64,000 nt of DNA. It comes from Cellvibrionaceae bacterium. GTDB taxonomy: Bacteria; Pseudomonadota; Gammaproteobacteria; Pseudomonadales; Cellvibrionaceae. The position numbers were made by a program, and so were the translations under genes. The notes under the pieces were generated by a model. That model was given only the letters and a program-made list of their open reading frames with translations, made no database searches and had not been told where the DNA came from. Location: positions 88,763 to 152,762 of the forward strand of contig JAGKWQ010000016.1 of assembly GCA_021151825.1 (NCBI GenBank). The letters run 5' to 3'. Positions 43,673 through 52,694 of the stretch are shown piece by piece (the first letter of the stretch is position 1; every line of letters starts with the position of its first letter).

Positions 43673-45250
43673 TTATTCCGTAATTTCATAGCCCTCTTCA
43701 CGCAAACGCGCGATTTTATAACGCAAGGTACGTGCACTAATTCCCAGGCGCTCAGCAGTATTTTTGCGGCTGCCACGCTCTATACGCAGGGTATTCATAA
43801 TAATTTCATATTCGCGTTGTTTTAGATCGTTACCCAATGCCGGATTATTCAACGATGAATGATGCACGGGTGCATTGCTAATCAACGCAATATTATCACC
43901 CGCCAGATTACCAACAGAAAATTGGCCCGTGCGATACGCTGTATTGGCATAAGCCGGTGAACTAATTGATGGCTGATATTGTGATTCCACAACAATTGGA
44001 GCAAGAGATTCCACAGGGCCGCCAATCACCTGTGCCGCTTCCAGCAAATTAGGTTTTTGACTGTAATGTGTTGGGCTTTGTGAATAAGTACCGTGACCAC
44101 TCAACCCCAAATCGTCTGCCTGGATGGATTTTCCCGGCTGCAAAATTAACGCGCGCTGCATAATATTATCCAACTCACGCACATTGCCCGGCCATGGATA
44201 CGCAAGCAATTGCTGTTGCGCAGAAGGCGATAAATTAACACCGCGACGATTTTGTTTGTGCGCATGTTTTTGCAATAGTTTATCGGCGAGCGGAATAATA
44301 TCTTCCAGGCGATCGCGCAGCGGTGCCCATTGCAGCGGCAGCACACTCAAACGGTAATACAAGTCTTCACGAAATTTCGCGGCGACAACTTCGCTGCGCA
44401 TATCGCGGTTGGACGTCGCAATCACACGCACATCCAGCTTAATCGTTTTACGGCCACCCAAACGCTCTACTTCACGTTCTTGCAGCACGCGTAATAGTTT
44501 TGCTTGCAGGCCAATATCCATTTCTGAAATTTCATCTAATAACAAAGTTCCGCCATTAGCCTGTTCAAACTTTCCGGGGCTGCTGGTATGCGCGCCGGTG
44601 TAAGCGCCTTTTTCGTGACCAAACAACATCGCTTCCAGCATATTTTCCGGAATAGCCGCGCAGTTAATAGCAATAAAAGGTTGATTGCGACGAGGGGAAT
44701 GATCATGAATATAACGGGCCAGCACTTCTTTACCGGTGCCCGATTCGCCCACGATTAATACCGTAGAATCCGATTGTGCAACACGTTGCGCCAATTGCAA
44801 TAATTGCTTGCTCGACGGTGCCATCGCCACCGGCTCATCGCCAGAAAACTGTGCGACGCCTAAATGGCGCGCAACGGTTTCTACCAGCGTCTGCGGCGCA
44901 AAAGGTTTGACCAGATAATCCACCGCGCCATGCTTCATGGCATCGACCGACTCACTGATACTGGCGTAAGCAGTAATCAACATCATTGGAATTTGAGGGT
45001 ATTCTTTTTTAACGACTTTCAATAAATCATGGCCACTCATTGCGCCCATATTCACATCGGAAACGATCATGCGAATATCGTTGTAGTCAGCCAGTTGCTT
45101 GATCGCTTCTTCAGCGCTATTAACAGCAACAACAGAATAATCTGCCAATTGCAGCGTATCAGTTAAGGCTTCGCGCAGATTGTTGTCATCTTCAACAACC
45201 AGCACTTTGATTGCACTTTCAAACGACGCTTGTTGCAATGCAAGGGCCAT
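43673..45250 (-). CDS. fleR: Sigma-54 dependent response regulator FleR
   Basis: 525 residues. Receiver domain with phospho-acceptor Asp65 (RMIVSDVNMGAMSG). AAA+ domain with Walker A GESGTGKEVLARYI; the sigma-54 contact loop is GAYTGA in place of the common GAFTGA; Walker B is GGTLLLDEISEM. C-terminal Fis-type helix-turn-helix ends NTAERLGISARTLRYKIARLREEGYEI. It activates the middle class of flagellar genes from sigma-54 promoters. GGAG is 7 bases before the ATG. Pairs with fleS upstream. Confidence 0.96.
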   Translation of the reverse strand: MALALQQASFESAIKVLVVEDDNNLREALTDTLQLADYSVVAVNSAEEAIKQLADYNDIRMIVSDVNMGAMSGHDLLKVVKKEYPQIPMMLITAYASISESVDAMKHGAVDYLVKPFAPQTLVETVARHLGVAQFSGDEPVAMAPSSKQLLQLAQRVAQSDSTVLIVGESGTGKEVLARYIHDHSPRRNQPFIAINCAAIPENMLEAMLFGHEKGAYTGAHTSSPGKFEQANGGTLLLDEISEMDIGLQAKLLRVLQEREVERLGGRKTIKLDVRVIATSNRDMRSEVVAAKFREDLYYRLSVLPLQWAPLRDRLEDIIPLADKLLQKHAHKQNRRGVNLSPSAQQQLLAYPWPGNVRELDNIMQRALILQPGKSIQADDLGLSGHGTYSQSPTHYSQKPNLLEAAQVIGGPVESLAPIVVESQYQPSISSPAYANTAYRTGQFSVGNLAGDNIALISNAPVHHSSLNNPALGNDLKQREYEIIMNTLRIERGSRKNTAERLGISARTLRYKIARLREEGYEITE

Positions 45251-45347
45251 GACTATTCTCCAAAATAACGTTAAGACTGATTACGTTAATAAAAAATTTA
45301 CTAATAACTATCGACAATAATTACCGATATTATTGCTGCAAAAACGA

Positions 45348-46652
45348 TTAAAACTTCGCAAACGGTAACAACAAACTGGCACAAGTGCCTTTACCAAGCG
45401 TGGACTGCAATAAAAATTTACCTTTGTGTGCACGCGCTACCGCTTTGACTACACTCAATCCCAAGCCAGTACCCTGGGCCTTGGTAGTCACAAATAAATC
45501 ACCTACATTCGATAACATTTCTGCCGGAATTCCCGGGCCTTTATCGCAAACACGAATCCAGAGCTGCGATATTTCATTCGTCAGGGTGGAGCCATTCAAT
45601 GCTTGTGGATATACGTTGAACTCGATACGTAAATGCGCTTTTTTCTCTACCGCCTGAATCGCGTTATTGACTAAATTCAATAGTGCGCCAATTAATGCTT
45701 CGCGGTTGCATTGAATATAATTTTCCCGGCAATGAATTACCCACTCACACGTAGATTCGCTGGTCATCAGCGGAACTTCCATTGCATCGGCAAGATCTTC
45801 CTGCAATTGCGCCACACTAATAACATCGTTTAACGCCAGTTCACCTTTGACATAAAACAACATGTCCTGAACTTGTCGCTCGATATTATTCAAACGCCCG
45901 AGAATTTTTTCTGAAAACTGCTGGCGACGCTCTTCATCCAGTTTGCCGCTACATAAATGCCCGGCATACAGCATGGCGGATGACAACGGTGTGCGAATTT
46001 GATGGGCTAATGCGCTCATCATTTTGCCTAATGCAGACAAACGCTCATGACGACTCAATTCACCTTGCAAGCGGCGGGTTTCAGTTTGATCCGTCAACAA
46101 AATAATCTGGCCGTCTTCACCCAGGTTACGTGTCTGGATGCTGATACGGCGACCATCGCGTAATGAAACCTCGTGACCATCATCCTGACGCGGTGCAAAA
46201 CTGCGTTTGATTACATCACGCCATAATTCACCTTGTAATGGCTCACCCAATAAATCTTTCGCAGCTGGATTACATTCAGAAACGTAACCGGAAGAATCCA
46301 GTACCACGACCCCACCAGGTAAAAAATTCAGCAGATTCTCCAAACGATTCGCAAGCTTTTCCTTTTCCGCCAGCTCTTGCAAACGGCGGTCACTCAGGTG
46401 ATTCAACTCCTGGTTTAGCTCGGCAACACGGTTCTCCAATAAATGGTAAGAATCTGCCAGTTGCTCGGACATTTGGTTGAACAAGGTATGCAAATCCTGC
46501 CCTTTTTCAGCAATAAGCAAATCAGGGCCGTTAATGACTGAATCCGGGTGGCCACCTTCTGGCAATAGACAGTCGCTATCTGGCAATAACAAACTTAACC
46601 GGCGGCTTTTACCGGCAGGTGTTTTTACCAAACTGGGTGCTGCTTGCGTCAT
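45348..46652 (-). CDS. fleS: Sensor histidine kinase FleS
   Basis: 434 residues from the chosen ATG. No membrane segment, so cytoplasmic. A coiled coil is followed by a PAS domain (LPGGVVVLDSSGYVSECNPAAKDLLG), the HisKA H-box (ALAHQIRTPLSSAMLYAG) and the ATPase domain (LLNLVNNAIQAV, RVCDKGPGIPAEML, GTGLGLSVVKAVA). It phosphorylates FleR. Earlier in-frame starts exist (ATG 46685, TTG 46703). The ATG at 46652 has a GGGG element five bases upstream, so it is favoured, but the start is uncertain. Confidence 0.94.
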   Translation of the reverse strand: MTQAAPSLVKTPAGKSRRLSLLLPDSDCLLPEGGHPDSVINGPDLLIAEKGQDLHTLFNQMSEQLADSYHLLENRVAELNQELNHLSDRRLQELAEKEKLANRLENLLNFLPGGVVVLDSSGYVSECNPAAKDLLGEPLQGELWRDVIKRSFAPRQDDGHEVSLRDGRRISIQTRNLGEDGQIILLTDQTETRRLQGELSRHERLSALGKMMSALAHQIRTPLSSAMLYAGHLCSGKLDEERRQQFSEKILGRLNNIERQVQDMLFYVKGELALNDVISVAQLQEDLADAMEVPLMTSESTCEWVIHCRENYIQCNREALIGALLNLVNNAIQAVEKKAHLRIEFNVYPQALNGSTLTNEISQLWIRVCDKGPGIPAEMLSNVGDLFVTTKAQGTGLGLSVVKAVARAHKGKFLLQSTLGKGTCASLLLPFAKF

Positions 46653-46748
46653 AGATACCCCGAGTAACCTTCGCTTTGTTCGCATTTCAGGAGTAAGCGT
46701 CAATAATCCATCGGATTTTTTACGTTTACTTGCAGATACGGAGGTAAT

Positions 46749-46765
46749 AGCAATCGCAATGCCAA
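46749..46765 (-). promoter_or_regulatory. Sigma-54 promoter of fleSR
   Basis: Minus-strand sequence TTGGCATTGCGATTGCT has TTGGCA and TTGCT at exact -24/-12 spacing. The predicted start is near 46737. In Pseudomonas fleSR is driven by FleQ with sigma-54, consistent with this site. Confidence 0.78.
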
Positions 46766-46871
46766 TCTATTTTTTCTTTTTATTTCAACAAGTTAAAAAC
46801 ACCAAGGACTATTGCAGTCAAATCATTGGCTGGCTAGCGCAAATAGATTCAATCATTTAGCACCATCGGGC

Positions 46872-46900
46872 TTGTCGCATTTATCTACCCTCTTTATAAT
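46872..46900 (+). promoter_or_regulatory. Sigma-70 promoter of the riboswitch leader
   Basis: TTGTCG (46872-46877) and a perfect TATAAT (46895-46900) are separated by 17 bases. Transcription would begin near 46907, just before the conserved riboswitch sequence. Confidence 0.75.
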
Positions 46901-46906
46901 GTCTGC

Positions 46907-47119
46907 ACCCTCTCTCGGGGGAGTAATCTGCTCCGGCATCTATCAGCCTCAACGTTGAATGCCGAGCGCTTTTGTCAACAAACTTATCGCTCAATCGATA
47001 TGGCAAAAGCGTCCTCTGTGTCGCGATCCTGCATCGCTCACCACACCGGATTGATGAGACCTGAGATACCACTGTGCCCCGGGCGGGACACGGTTGTATC
47101 TCATGTATTCATCCCGCCC
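46907..47119 (+). ncRNA. Probable yybP-ykoY manganese riboswitch
   Basis: The leader contains the hallmark GGGGGAGTAAT, several stems (CGGCAT/ATGCCG; CGCTTTTG/CAAAAGCG) and an ATGAGACC element. Its 3' part has two overlapping helices: TGAGATAC (47062-47069) with GTATCTCA (47096-47103), and GGGCGGGA (47081-47088) with TCCCGCCC (47112-47119). These cannot form together simply, as expected of an expression platform next to the start codon. It precedes a UPF0016 Mn exporter, a known target of this riboswitch class, so Mn should turn expression on. Confidence 0.83.
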
Positions 47120-47130
47120 TGGTACTTTTA

Positions 47131-47700
47131 ATGGAAGCTTTCCTCAGTTCAACGCTTGCCGTTTCTATCGCAGAAATCGGCGATAAAACCCAACTACTCG
47201 CACTGTTCCTTGCCGCACGCTACGGTCGCCCCTGGGTCATTAGCTTCGGAGTATTAGTCGCAACACTGGTTAACCATGCACTCTCCGCCTGGCTGGGTGC
47301 CGTGTTAGCTGATGTAATTCCACAACATTGGATTCCGTGGATCATTGGCGGAAGTTTTATCGTTATCGGCCTCTGGTTATTAATTCCTGATAAAGAAGAT
47401 GACGAAATGGGCCGCTTTGCCAACTACGGCCCGTTTGTCGCTACGTTAGTATTATTTTTTCTCGCCGAAATTGGCGATAAAACCCAAATCGCCACTGTTA
47501 TTCTCGCAGCAAAATATTCTGCAGATATGTGGATGACTATAGCCGTCATCGCCGGAACAACGTTCGGAATGCTGCTTGCCAATGTGCCGGTTATTTTTGC
47601 CGGCAAATGGTTGATGGATAAATTACCGCTGGGTTTTGCTCACAAAGCCGCATGCGTTATTTTTATCGGTATGGGTATCGTCACACTGATTAATGCGTAA
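47131..47700 (+). CDS. mneA: UPF0016/GDT1 family manganese exporter
   Basis: 189-residue membrane protein with about six helices. Two copies of the family motif E-x-G-D-K-T occur in AEIGDKTQLLALFLAARYG and AEIGDKTQIATVILAAKYS, forming the cation site. Bacterial members (MneA of Vibrio) export Mn2+. A longer frame starts at 47074, but that part lies inside the riboswitch; the ATG at 47131 gives the family N-terminus MEAFLSSTLAVSIAEIGDKT. No strong ribosome site is visible, consistent with control by leader folding. Confidence 0.92.
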   Translation: MEAFLSSTLAVSIAEIGDKTQLLALFLAARYGRPWVISFGVLVATLVNHALSAWLGAVLADVIPQHWIPWIIGGSFIVIGLWLLIPDKEDDEMGRFANYGPFVATLVLFFLAEIGDKTQIATVILAAKYSADMWMTIAVIAGTTFGMLLANVPVIFAGKWLMDKLPLGFAHKAACVIFIGMGIVTLINA

Positions 47701-47763
47701 AATACAGTAGCACTCGAACGTAATCATTTTTACAAAAACAATAATTTCCAAAAGGCCAACAAT

Positions 47764-48870
47764 ATGCACAACACAACCATCTATAAAGAGTTGCGTATTA
47801 TTGGCTTTGCGGGATTGCTCATTATTGTTTTGTCCAGTTTAATTTTCTGGATTTACCCTGACGTAAACATTCAGCCGACAACATATTTTCCAATTGCTGC
47901 CAGCATCTGGTTTTTTTGCTGGTGGCAAACATGGAGGCGAGCTGATTTAAATCGTTCAGAAAAAAGCTCTACTGCATTTCCCAATCTCGGCTGGGCAAAT
48001 AATCTGACATTATTGCGTGGTGGATTAATCGCTTTGACTGGTGGATTTTTATTTCAATCCGAGCCTATTGGTGCCGCTACATGGTTACCAGGTTTGCTGT
48101 ATAGCGTTGCCGCGATACTGGATCGCATTGATGGTTTTGTCGCGCGTCGCAGCGGTAGAACCAGTTTACTCGGCAGCGAACTGGACACATTGTTTGATGC
48201 ACTGGGTTTATTAATTGCTCCATTACTCGCCATTCAATTCGGTAAATTGCATTGGAGTTTTTTTGCGGTCAGCCTCGCTTATTATGTATTTATTTTCGGA
48301 ATTTATTGGCGACATAAACACAATCGCCCTACCTATTCTTTATTACCCAGCCAGTTACGCCGCGCCTTCGCGGGATTTCAAATGGGATTCGTTGCCGTAA
48401 TCTTACTGCCAATATTTCCGGCAAACGCCACAGTATTGCTCGGCGCAGCCTTTATGTTGCCTATTTTGATCGGATTTGTAGTGGATTGGTTAGTGGTTTC
48501 AGGCCGTATTGATGGAACCCAAACAACAACCCTGACGTTTTTTTCCGAACTCGATGCAATGAGTAAATACCTGTTTCAACCAGCCCTGAGGATCATTATC
48601 TCCACCCTGATTTTTTTTCTGATTTACGTCGAAGATTTATTATCACCGGTTAGCACCGTGGCAATTGCCGTGTTCGCTACTCTGATTCTGCTGGGCGCAG
48701 GCGCGCGTATTGCAGCGCTTTTCTTATTGATGTTATGCAGTTATTTAATGAATGAATGGCATCAACCTGCGTTGTTATTCACCTGCAGCTGGTTGTTATT
48801 GCTCGGCCCCGGCAATTATTCGTTATGGCGTGGCGATGATGCCTGGGTAAATCGTCAGGATGGAACGTAA
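47764..48870 (+). CDS. CDP-alcohol phosphatidyltransferase family membrane protein
   Basis: 368 residues with many membrane helices. The catalytic signature D-G-x2-A-R-x8-G-x3-D-x3-D is exact in DGFVARRSGRTSLLGSELDT plus the following LFD. Such enzymes join a CDP-linked lipid to an alcohol. It is longer than typical PgsA or PssA (about 200 residues) because of extra C-terminal helices, so the acceptor is unknown. Its stop overlaps the next gene's start by one base (TAATG), coupling it to the flippase-like protein. Confidence 0.88.
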   Translation: MHNTTIYKELRIIGFAGLLIIVLSSLIFWIYPDVNIQPTTYFPIAASIWFFCWWQTWRRADLNRSEKSSTAFPNLGWANNLTLLRGGLIALTGGFLFQSEPIGAATWLPGLLYSVAAILDRIDGFVARRSGRTSLLGSELDTLFDALGLLIAPLLAIQFGKLHWSFFAVSLAYYVFIFGIYWRHKHNRPTYSLLPSQLRRAFAGFQMGFVAVILLPIFPANATVLLGAAFMLPILIGFVVDWLVVSGRIDGTQTTTLTFFSELDAMSKYLFQPALRIIISTLIFFLIYVEDLLSPVSTVAIAVFATLILLGAGARIAALFLLMLCSYLMNEWHQPALLFTCSWLLLLGPGNYSLWRGDDAWVNRQDGT

Positions 48871-49901
48871 TGACTAAAGCAAAGCTGCTGATTGCTTTAC
48901 TGTGGAGTGCGGCACTGGCACTTGCGGGCTGGACGTTATCTCAATTACCGTTTAATGAAATTCTCACCAGCCTGAAAAACCTGCACGCCCGTGATTACTT
49001 AATCTTACTTAGCGCAAACCTCGCCATCATTCTTATATTCAATGTGCGTTGGTCAGTGCTCAGTAACGCTATTCAAGCACCGGTGAATTTTTTCCAGCTC
49101 TTGTTGATTCGCCAAGCCGGGCAAACCGTTAGCTTTATTACGCCCGGTCCACAATTTGGCGGCGAGCCATTACAAATTTTCTGGCTTTGGCGCAATGCAC
49201 AATTACCGTTACATAAAGCATTACTCTCCCTGGGGCTGGATCGTTTCTATGAACTCTGGGTAAATTTTTCGGTGTTAATGCTAGGCGTTTTGTTATTACT
49301 TATCTCCTCAGCAAGCACCACCGCCGATTGGGGCTCCATCTTCATTGCGCTTATCACTGTGCTTGCGCTTCTTTCCATTCTCGGTGTGCTCGCGCTTAAA
49401 CAGCCTCAGTGGCTCGTCCATCGTTTCAATAAAATCACTCACCATTGGCAAGCCCACCGCTACTTGAGCCACATAAAAACCCAATGGAATTTATTAAGCG
49501 CAGATCTACGCACGTGCCTGCAACATCAAAGAAAGTACTTGCTTTACGCCGCCCTATTATCAGCATTAGGCTGGGCAGGCCTTATCGCGGAACTCCAACT
49601 CATTCTTTGGTTAACTGACACCCCAGTCCCATTCACCGGATTTCTTTTATTATTCGTCGCATTGCGGCTCGCATTATTACTTCCACTCCCCGGTGGCATA
49701 GGCACCATGGAAGCCGCTGTATTCTGGACATTTCATTATTTGAATTTGCCAATGGAGTCAGCATTAGTGATGATTGCATTGATGCGGTTGCGTGATGTGG
49801 TGGTATTAGTATTTGGATTCGGGTGCTTGGGATTTATTAAAAAGCGTACTGATTCCAAAGAGGGCGAATTAATTTCAGGCGCCGACATAAACAAAAAATA
49901 G
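48870..49901 (+). CDS. UPF0104/lysylphosphatidylglycerol-synthase-type transmembrane protein (flippase-like)
   Basis: 343 residues with about eight membrane helices. Family landmarks are NVRWSVLSNAIQAPVNFFQLL, SFITPGPQFGGEPLQIFWL and LPLPGGIGTMEAAVFW near the C-terminus. Members resemble the MprF flippase half and often occur with lipid or glycan-modifying enzymes. No aminoacyl-transferase domain is present. Coupled to the preceding phosphatidyltransferase, it may move that enzyme's product across the membrane (inference). Confidence 0.85.
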   Translation: MTKAKLLIALLWSAALALAGWTLSQLPFNEILTSLKNLHARDYLILLSANLAIILIFNVRWSVLSNAIQAPVNFFQLLLIRQAGQTVSFITPGPQFGGEPLQIFWLWRNAQLPLHKALLSLGLDRFYELWVNFSVLMLGVLLLLISSASTTADWGSIFIALITVLALLSILGVLALKQPQWLVHRFNKITHHWQAHRYLSHIKTQWNLLSADLRTCLQHQRKYLLYAALLSALGWAGLIAELQLILWLTDTPVPFTGFLLLFVALRLALLLPLPGGIGTMEAAVFWTFHYLNLPMESALVMIALMRLRDVVVLVFGFGCLGFIKKRTDSKEGELISGADINKK

Positions 49902-50054
49902 TTTTAAAATATTTATTGAAATGCATATCCTGGCACATTCAACAATGAAATGAGTGCGCACTGTAAATACCCCAGGTTTTACTAGCCTGTTTGAGCATGA
50001 TAGCCTTTCATTCATATAAAGTGGACAAACACCAAAAGCCTCGAAACCGTCAAT

Positions 50055-51335
50055 ATGCTAACAGCACTCATCATCATATTTATCATTGCCTATCTGGCCA
50101 TCGCCCTTGAACATCCATTAAAAATTAATAAAGCCGCTACTGCACTTGCGGGCGCAGGGCTTATGTGGACTGTTTATGCATTATTTTCCAATAGTGTGCA
50201 CTTATCGGAAGAGTTGTCAGAAACGTTAATAAACATTGCCCAGATTGTATTTTTCCTGATGGGCGCGATGACGATTGTAGAAGTAATTGACGCACACAAC
50301 GGTTTCCAGGTAATCACCCACAGGATCAAAACAACAAAACTATCAACACTTATGCTGCTGGTCGGCACAGTGACATTTTTCCTTAGTGCAATTCTCGATA
50401 ATCTCACAACAACAATCGTCATGATCTCACTCATGAAAAAACTGCTAGCAAAACGAGAGGATCGTTTATTTTTTGCCGGCATGATTGTTATTTCGGCCAA
50501 TGCTGGCGGCGCCTGGTCACCCATTGGCGATGTCACAACGACAATGCTGTGGATTGGAGGCCAAATCACACCGCTCAATATAATCACTACGGTATTTCTT
50601 GCATCAGCAGTCAATCTGTTAGTTCCCCTGCTAGTAACGGCTTACATGCTGCGGGGAAAAACTGTTGAGTCACCGGTTGCTGAAGTACAACGGAATAACG
50701 CAGTCACAACAGCAACGGAAAGAAATATTGTGTTCTTTCTGGGGCTTGGGGTTTTAATTGCCGTTCCCCTGTTCAAAGCGATCACGCACTTGCCGCCTTT
50801 TATGGGGATTCTGTTCGGATTGGGAATTCTTTGGTTGGTTGCCGAGTTACTGCATAAAAATAAAGATGATGAACAAAAAAGCCATTTAACAATCAGTAAT
50901 GCATTAAACCGAATTGATACCTCATCAATTATATTTTTTATTGGGATATTGTTAGCGATAGCTACGCTAGAGCATTCTCACATTTTAAAAAGCCTCGCAA
51001 CCTGGCTCGACAATACCGTGGGTCGCCTAGATGTGATTGTAATATTGATCGGCTTTGCCAGCGCGGTGGTCGACAATGTTCCCCTGGTTGCAGCATCTAT
51101 GGGAATGTATAGCCTTGACCAATATCCTGCCGATAGCTTTATTTGGGAATTTTTGGCTTATTGTGCTGGCACTGGAGGCTCAATCCTGATCATTGGTTCA
51201 GCGGCAGGTGTCGCTGCAATGGGCCTGGAAAAGATAGACTTTATCTGGTATTTAAAAAAGATCAGTGCCTTGGCAGTCGCCGGCTATATTGCGGGAGCAT
51301 TCGTTTACATTATTCAATTCCAAATTATGCACTGA
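50055..51335 (+). CDS. nhaD: NhaD-type Na+/H+ antiporter
   Basis: 426-residue ion-transporter-superfamily membrane protein with about 11-12 helices. The family start ALEHPLKINKAATALAGAG and conserved segments ILDNLTTTIVMISLMKKL, NAGGAWSPIGDVTTTMLW, SAVVDNVPLVAASMGMY and GTGGSILIIGSAAGVAAMG are clear. It exchanges Na+ or Li+ for protons in alkaline or saline conditions. It stands alone after a 153-base gap. Confidence 0.93.
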   Translation: MLTALIIIFIIAYLAIALEHPLKINKAATALAGAGLMWTVYALFSNSVHLSEELSETLINIAQIVFFLMGAMTIVEVIDAHNGFQVITHRIKTTKLSTLMLLVGTVTFFLSAILDNLTTTIVMISLMKKLLAKREDRLFFAGMIVISANAGGAWSPIGDVTTTMLWIGGQITPLNIITTVFLASAVNLLVPLLVTAYMLRGKTVESPVAEVQRNNAVTTATERNIVFFLGLGVLIAVPLFKAITHLPPFMGILFGLGILWLVAELLHKNKDDEQKSHLTISNALNRIDTSSIIFFIGILLAIATLEHSHILKSLATWLDNTVGRLDVIVILIGFASAVVDNVPLVAASMGMYSLDQYPADSFIWEFLAYCAGTGGSILIIGSAAGVAAMGLEKIDFIWYLKKISALAVAGYIAGAFVYIIQFQIMH

Positions 51336-51381
51336 TATAGATTGCATTAATCCACTGCAAATCAAGAAGCATAACCAGAAT

Positions 51382-51621
51382 CTAATTTTGTTGGGATTTT
51401 CGCTCGCGGGTTGGCATTGCTTTAATAGCAATTTGCTCATGCAGTGCACTCAGTCGCCTCATTTCCATTTTCGCAGCCTCTGCTGTCGCAAAAATACCAA
51501 CGCATTTAAACGGACGATTAATTAATTCGAAATAAGCATCCAATACATTTCCATCACTTTTGAAAAACTCCACAAACCGAATAGAGTAAAGCGCGTTACC
51601 ACAAATTTGCGTAATTTTCAT
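51382..51621 (-). CDS. Small hypothetical protein
   Basis: 79 residues, not recognised. The sequence ALYSIRFVEFFKSDGNVLDAYF and FKCVGIFATAEAAKMEMRRL looks like a compact alpha/beta domain with no signal or membrane segment. It is convergent with nhaD (46-base gap). The ribosome site is weak. Possibly a real small gene given regular codon use; confidence is limited. Confidence 0.5.
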   Translation of the reverse strand: MKITQICGNALYSIRFVEFFKSDGNVLDAYFELINRPFKCVGIFATAEAAKMEMRRLSALHEQIAIKAMPTRERKSQQN

Positions 51622-51958
51622 GGATTCTGCCCAAAAAAGGAAAAACCCAACTTTATCACAAGAAAATTACTCAAAAAGAACTCAATTCAACTTAAAAAAA
51701 TCGATCTTAGATCATGTTTGAGTCCAGCACTCGCATCAGTCAAGCGAGGCGCCAAAACCTTATTTTTAAAAATCCTTTGGATGCCAAACTGGCATTCCCT
51801 TGATAACCTAACTTCTTTTTAATCACATCTGCCTACATCAGCTGTTAGATCAAATAAATCCATAGTTATAAAATTTAGCGTAATAGTTCGCGGATCATCA
51901 CTTTCCATTTTTCAGGCGCCACTTGCCGAATATTACTTAAATATGCTTCCCGGCAAGA
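51622..51958. other. Gene-poor AT-rich interval
   Basis: 337 bases with no supported gene. On the minus strand, in the same frame as the truncated hydrolase and just past its stop, a 27-codon open run ends at another stop (YLSNIRQVAPEKWKVMIREL). It may be the tail of a lost gene joined by deletion. Confidence 0.45.
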
Positions 51959-52195
51959 CTACAGATCACAAATAAAATGCAGATGAATAACAAACAATGA
52001 TAAAAACCAACCCAGGGTTTTCTGTGATTTAGCTAAAAAGGCGGCAATAGAAGCCGTAAGGAAGGCAAATAAAAAAGAATGTCCCTGATAGTGGTGGTAT
52101 TTAAAATAATATTGGGTAGTACCAGTAAAAAAATCGATGATAATCCCGGCTCCATCCAGATCAGGTGCCAAGCCGGTTAAAGTGACTAAAGGCAC
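51959..52195 (-). pseudogene. Truncated metal-dependent hydrolase (YdjM/COG1988-like membrane family)
   Basis: The fragment has the family core GLAPDLDGAGIIIDFFTG, YYFKYHHYQGHSFLFAF and FVIHLHFICDL. Intact members continue after the CDL with a Gly-Ser-Arg-Gly-Pro-Asp segment; here a stop codon follows directly. The N-terminal metal-ligand segment before PDLDG is also missing; the frame begins with GTG. It is therefore a both-ends-truncated remnant rather than a working gene. Confidence 0.75.
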
Positions 52196-52285
52196 GCTCC
52201 CTGCGCTCTTTCACTATTTCAACAGTTGTTTTAGCCAGCTTATAAGCAAATACGAACCTGGAGCCACACATTAACTCCTGTAATG

Positions 52286-52663
52286 TTAAAAATCCTTTCT
52301 GTACGCAGCCCAGCAATACTCATTCTCCCAAAGTTTAACGGTGAAAGACCCCATACCTGGAGGATTAATCGCCACCAATAATTTCTCACTGATAATACGA
52401 CTGAAATGTTCAATGCTGGGATTCAATCCTGCAAATTCCGGTTTTTCATTGAGCAATGAATCGCGGAAGTAAGCGATGGTGCTATTCAACGCCGCTTCAA
52501 TTTCTACGATATCCACTAAATAACCGTGTTTATCCAATTGTGTGCTTTCGATAATAACTTCGGCGATGAAATGATGGGCATGGGGGAAATTTTCAGAACC
52601 CCAATCGCCACCTACCAGAAAATGATTGGCAATAAAATCTCGTCTTACGGCTACGCTGTACAT
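52286..52663 (-). CDS. 6-pyruvoyl-tetrahydropterin synthase/QueD family paralog with variant active site
   Basis: 125 residues. Zinc ligands are preserved as His14 (IANHFL), His28 and His30 (FPHAHHF). The position of the catalytic Cys of QueD/PTPS (three residues before HxH) is Glu24, as in the PTPS-III type. The Asp-His dyad expected in the middle is not evident (AYFRDSLLN). The pterin-anchoring Glu near the C-terminus is present (LWENEYCWAAYR). It probably acts on dihydroneopterin triphosphate or a related pterin, not as a standard QueD. It lies 31 bases after the BchC-like dehydrogenase gene and ends that set. Confidence 0.85.
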   Translation of the reverse strand: MYSVAVRRDFIANHFLVGGDWGSENFPHAHHFIAEVIIESTQLDKHGYLVDIVEIEAALNSTIAYFRDSLLNEKPEFAGLNPSIEHFSRIISEKLLVAINPPGMGSFTVKLWENEYCWAAYRKDF

Positions 52664-52694
52664 AATATTTCTCGACTAACTTATAAAATAAACA

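Noticed and set aside
44560..44620. GAYTGA instead of GAFTGA in FleR as a loss-of-function sign
   Set aside because: Tyr for Phe in this loop is a conservative change compatible with sigma-54 contact, and all other motifs are intact.
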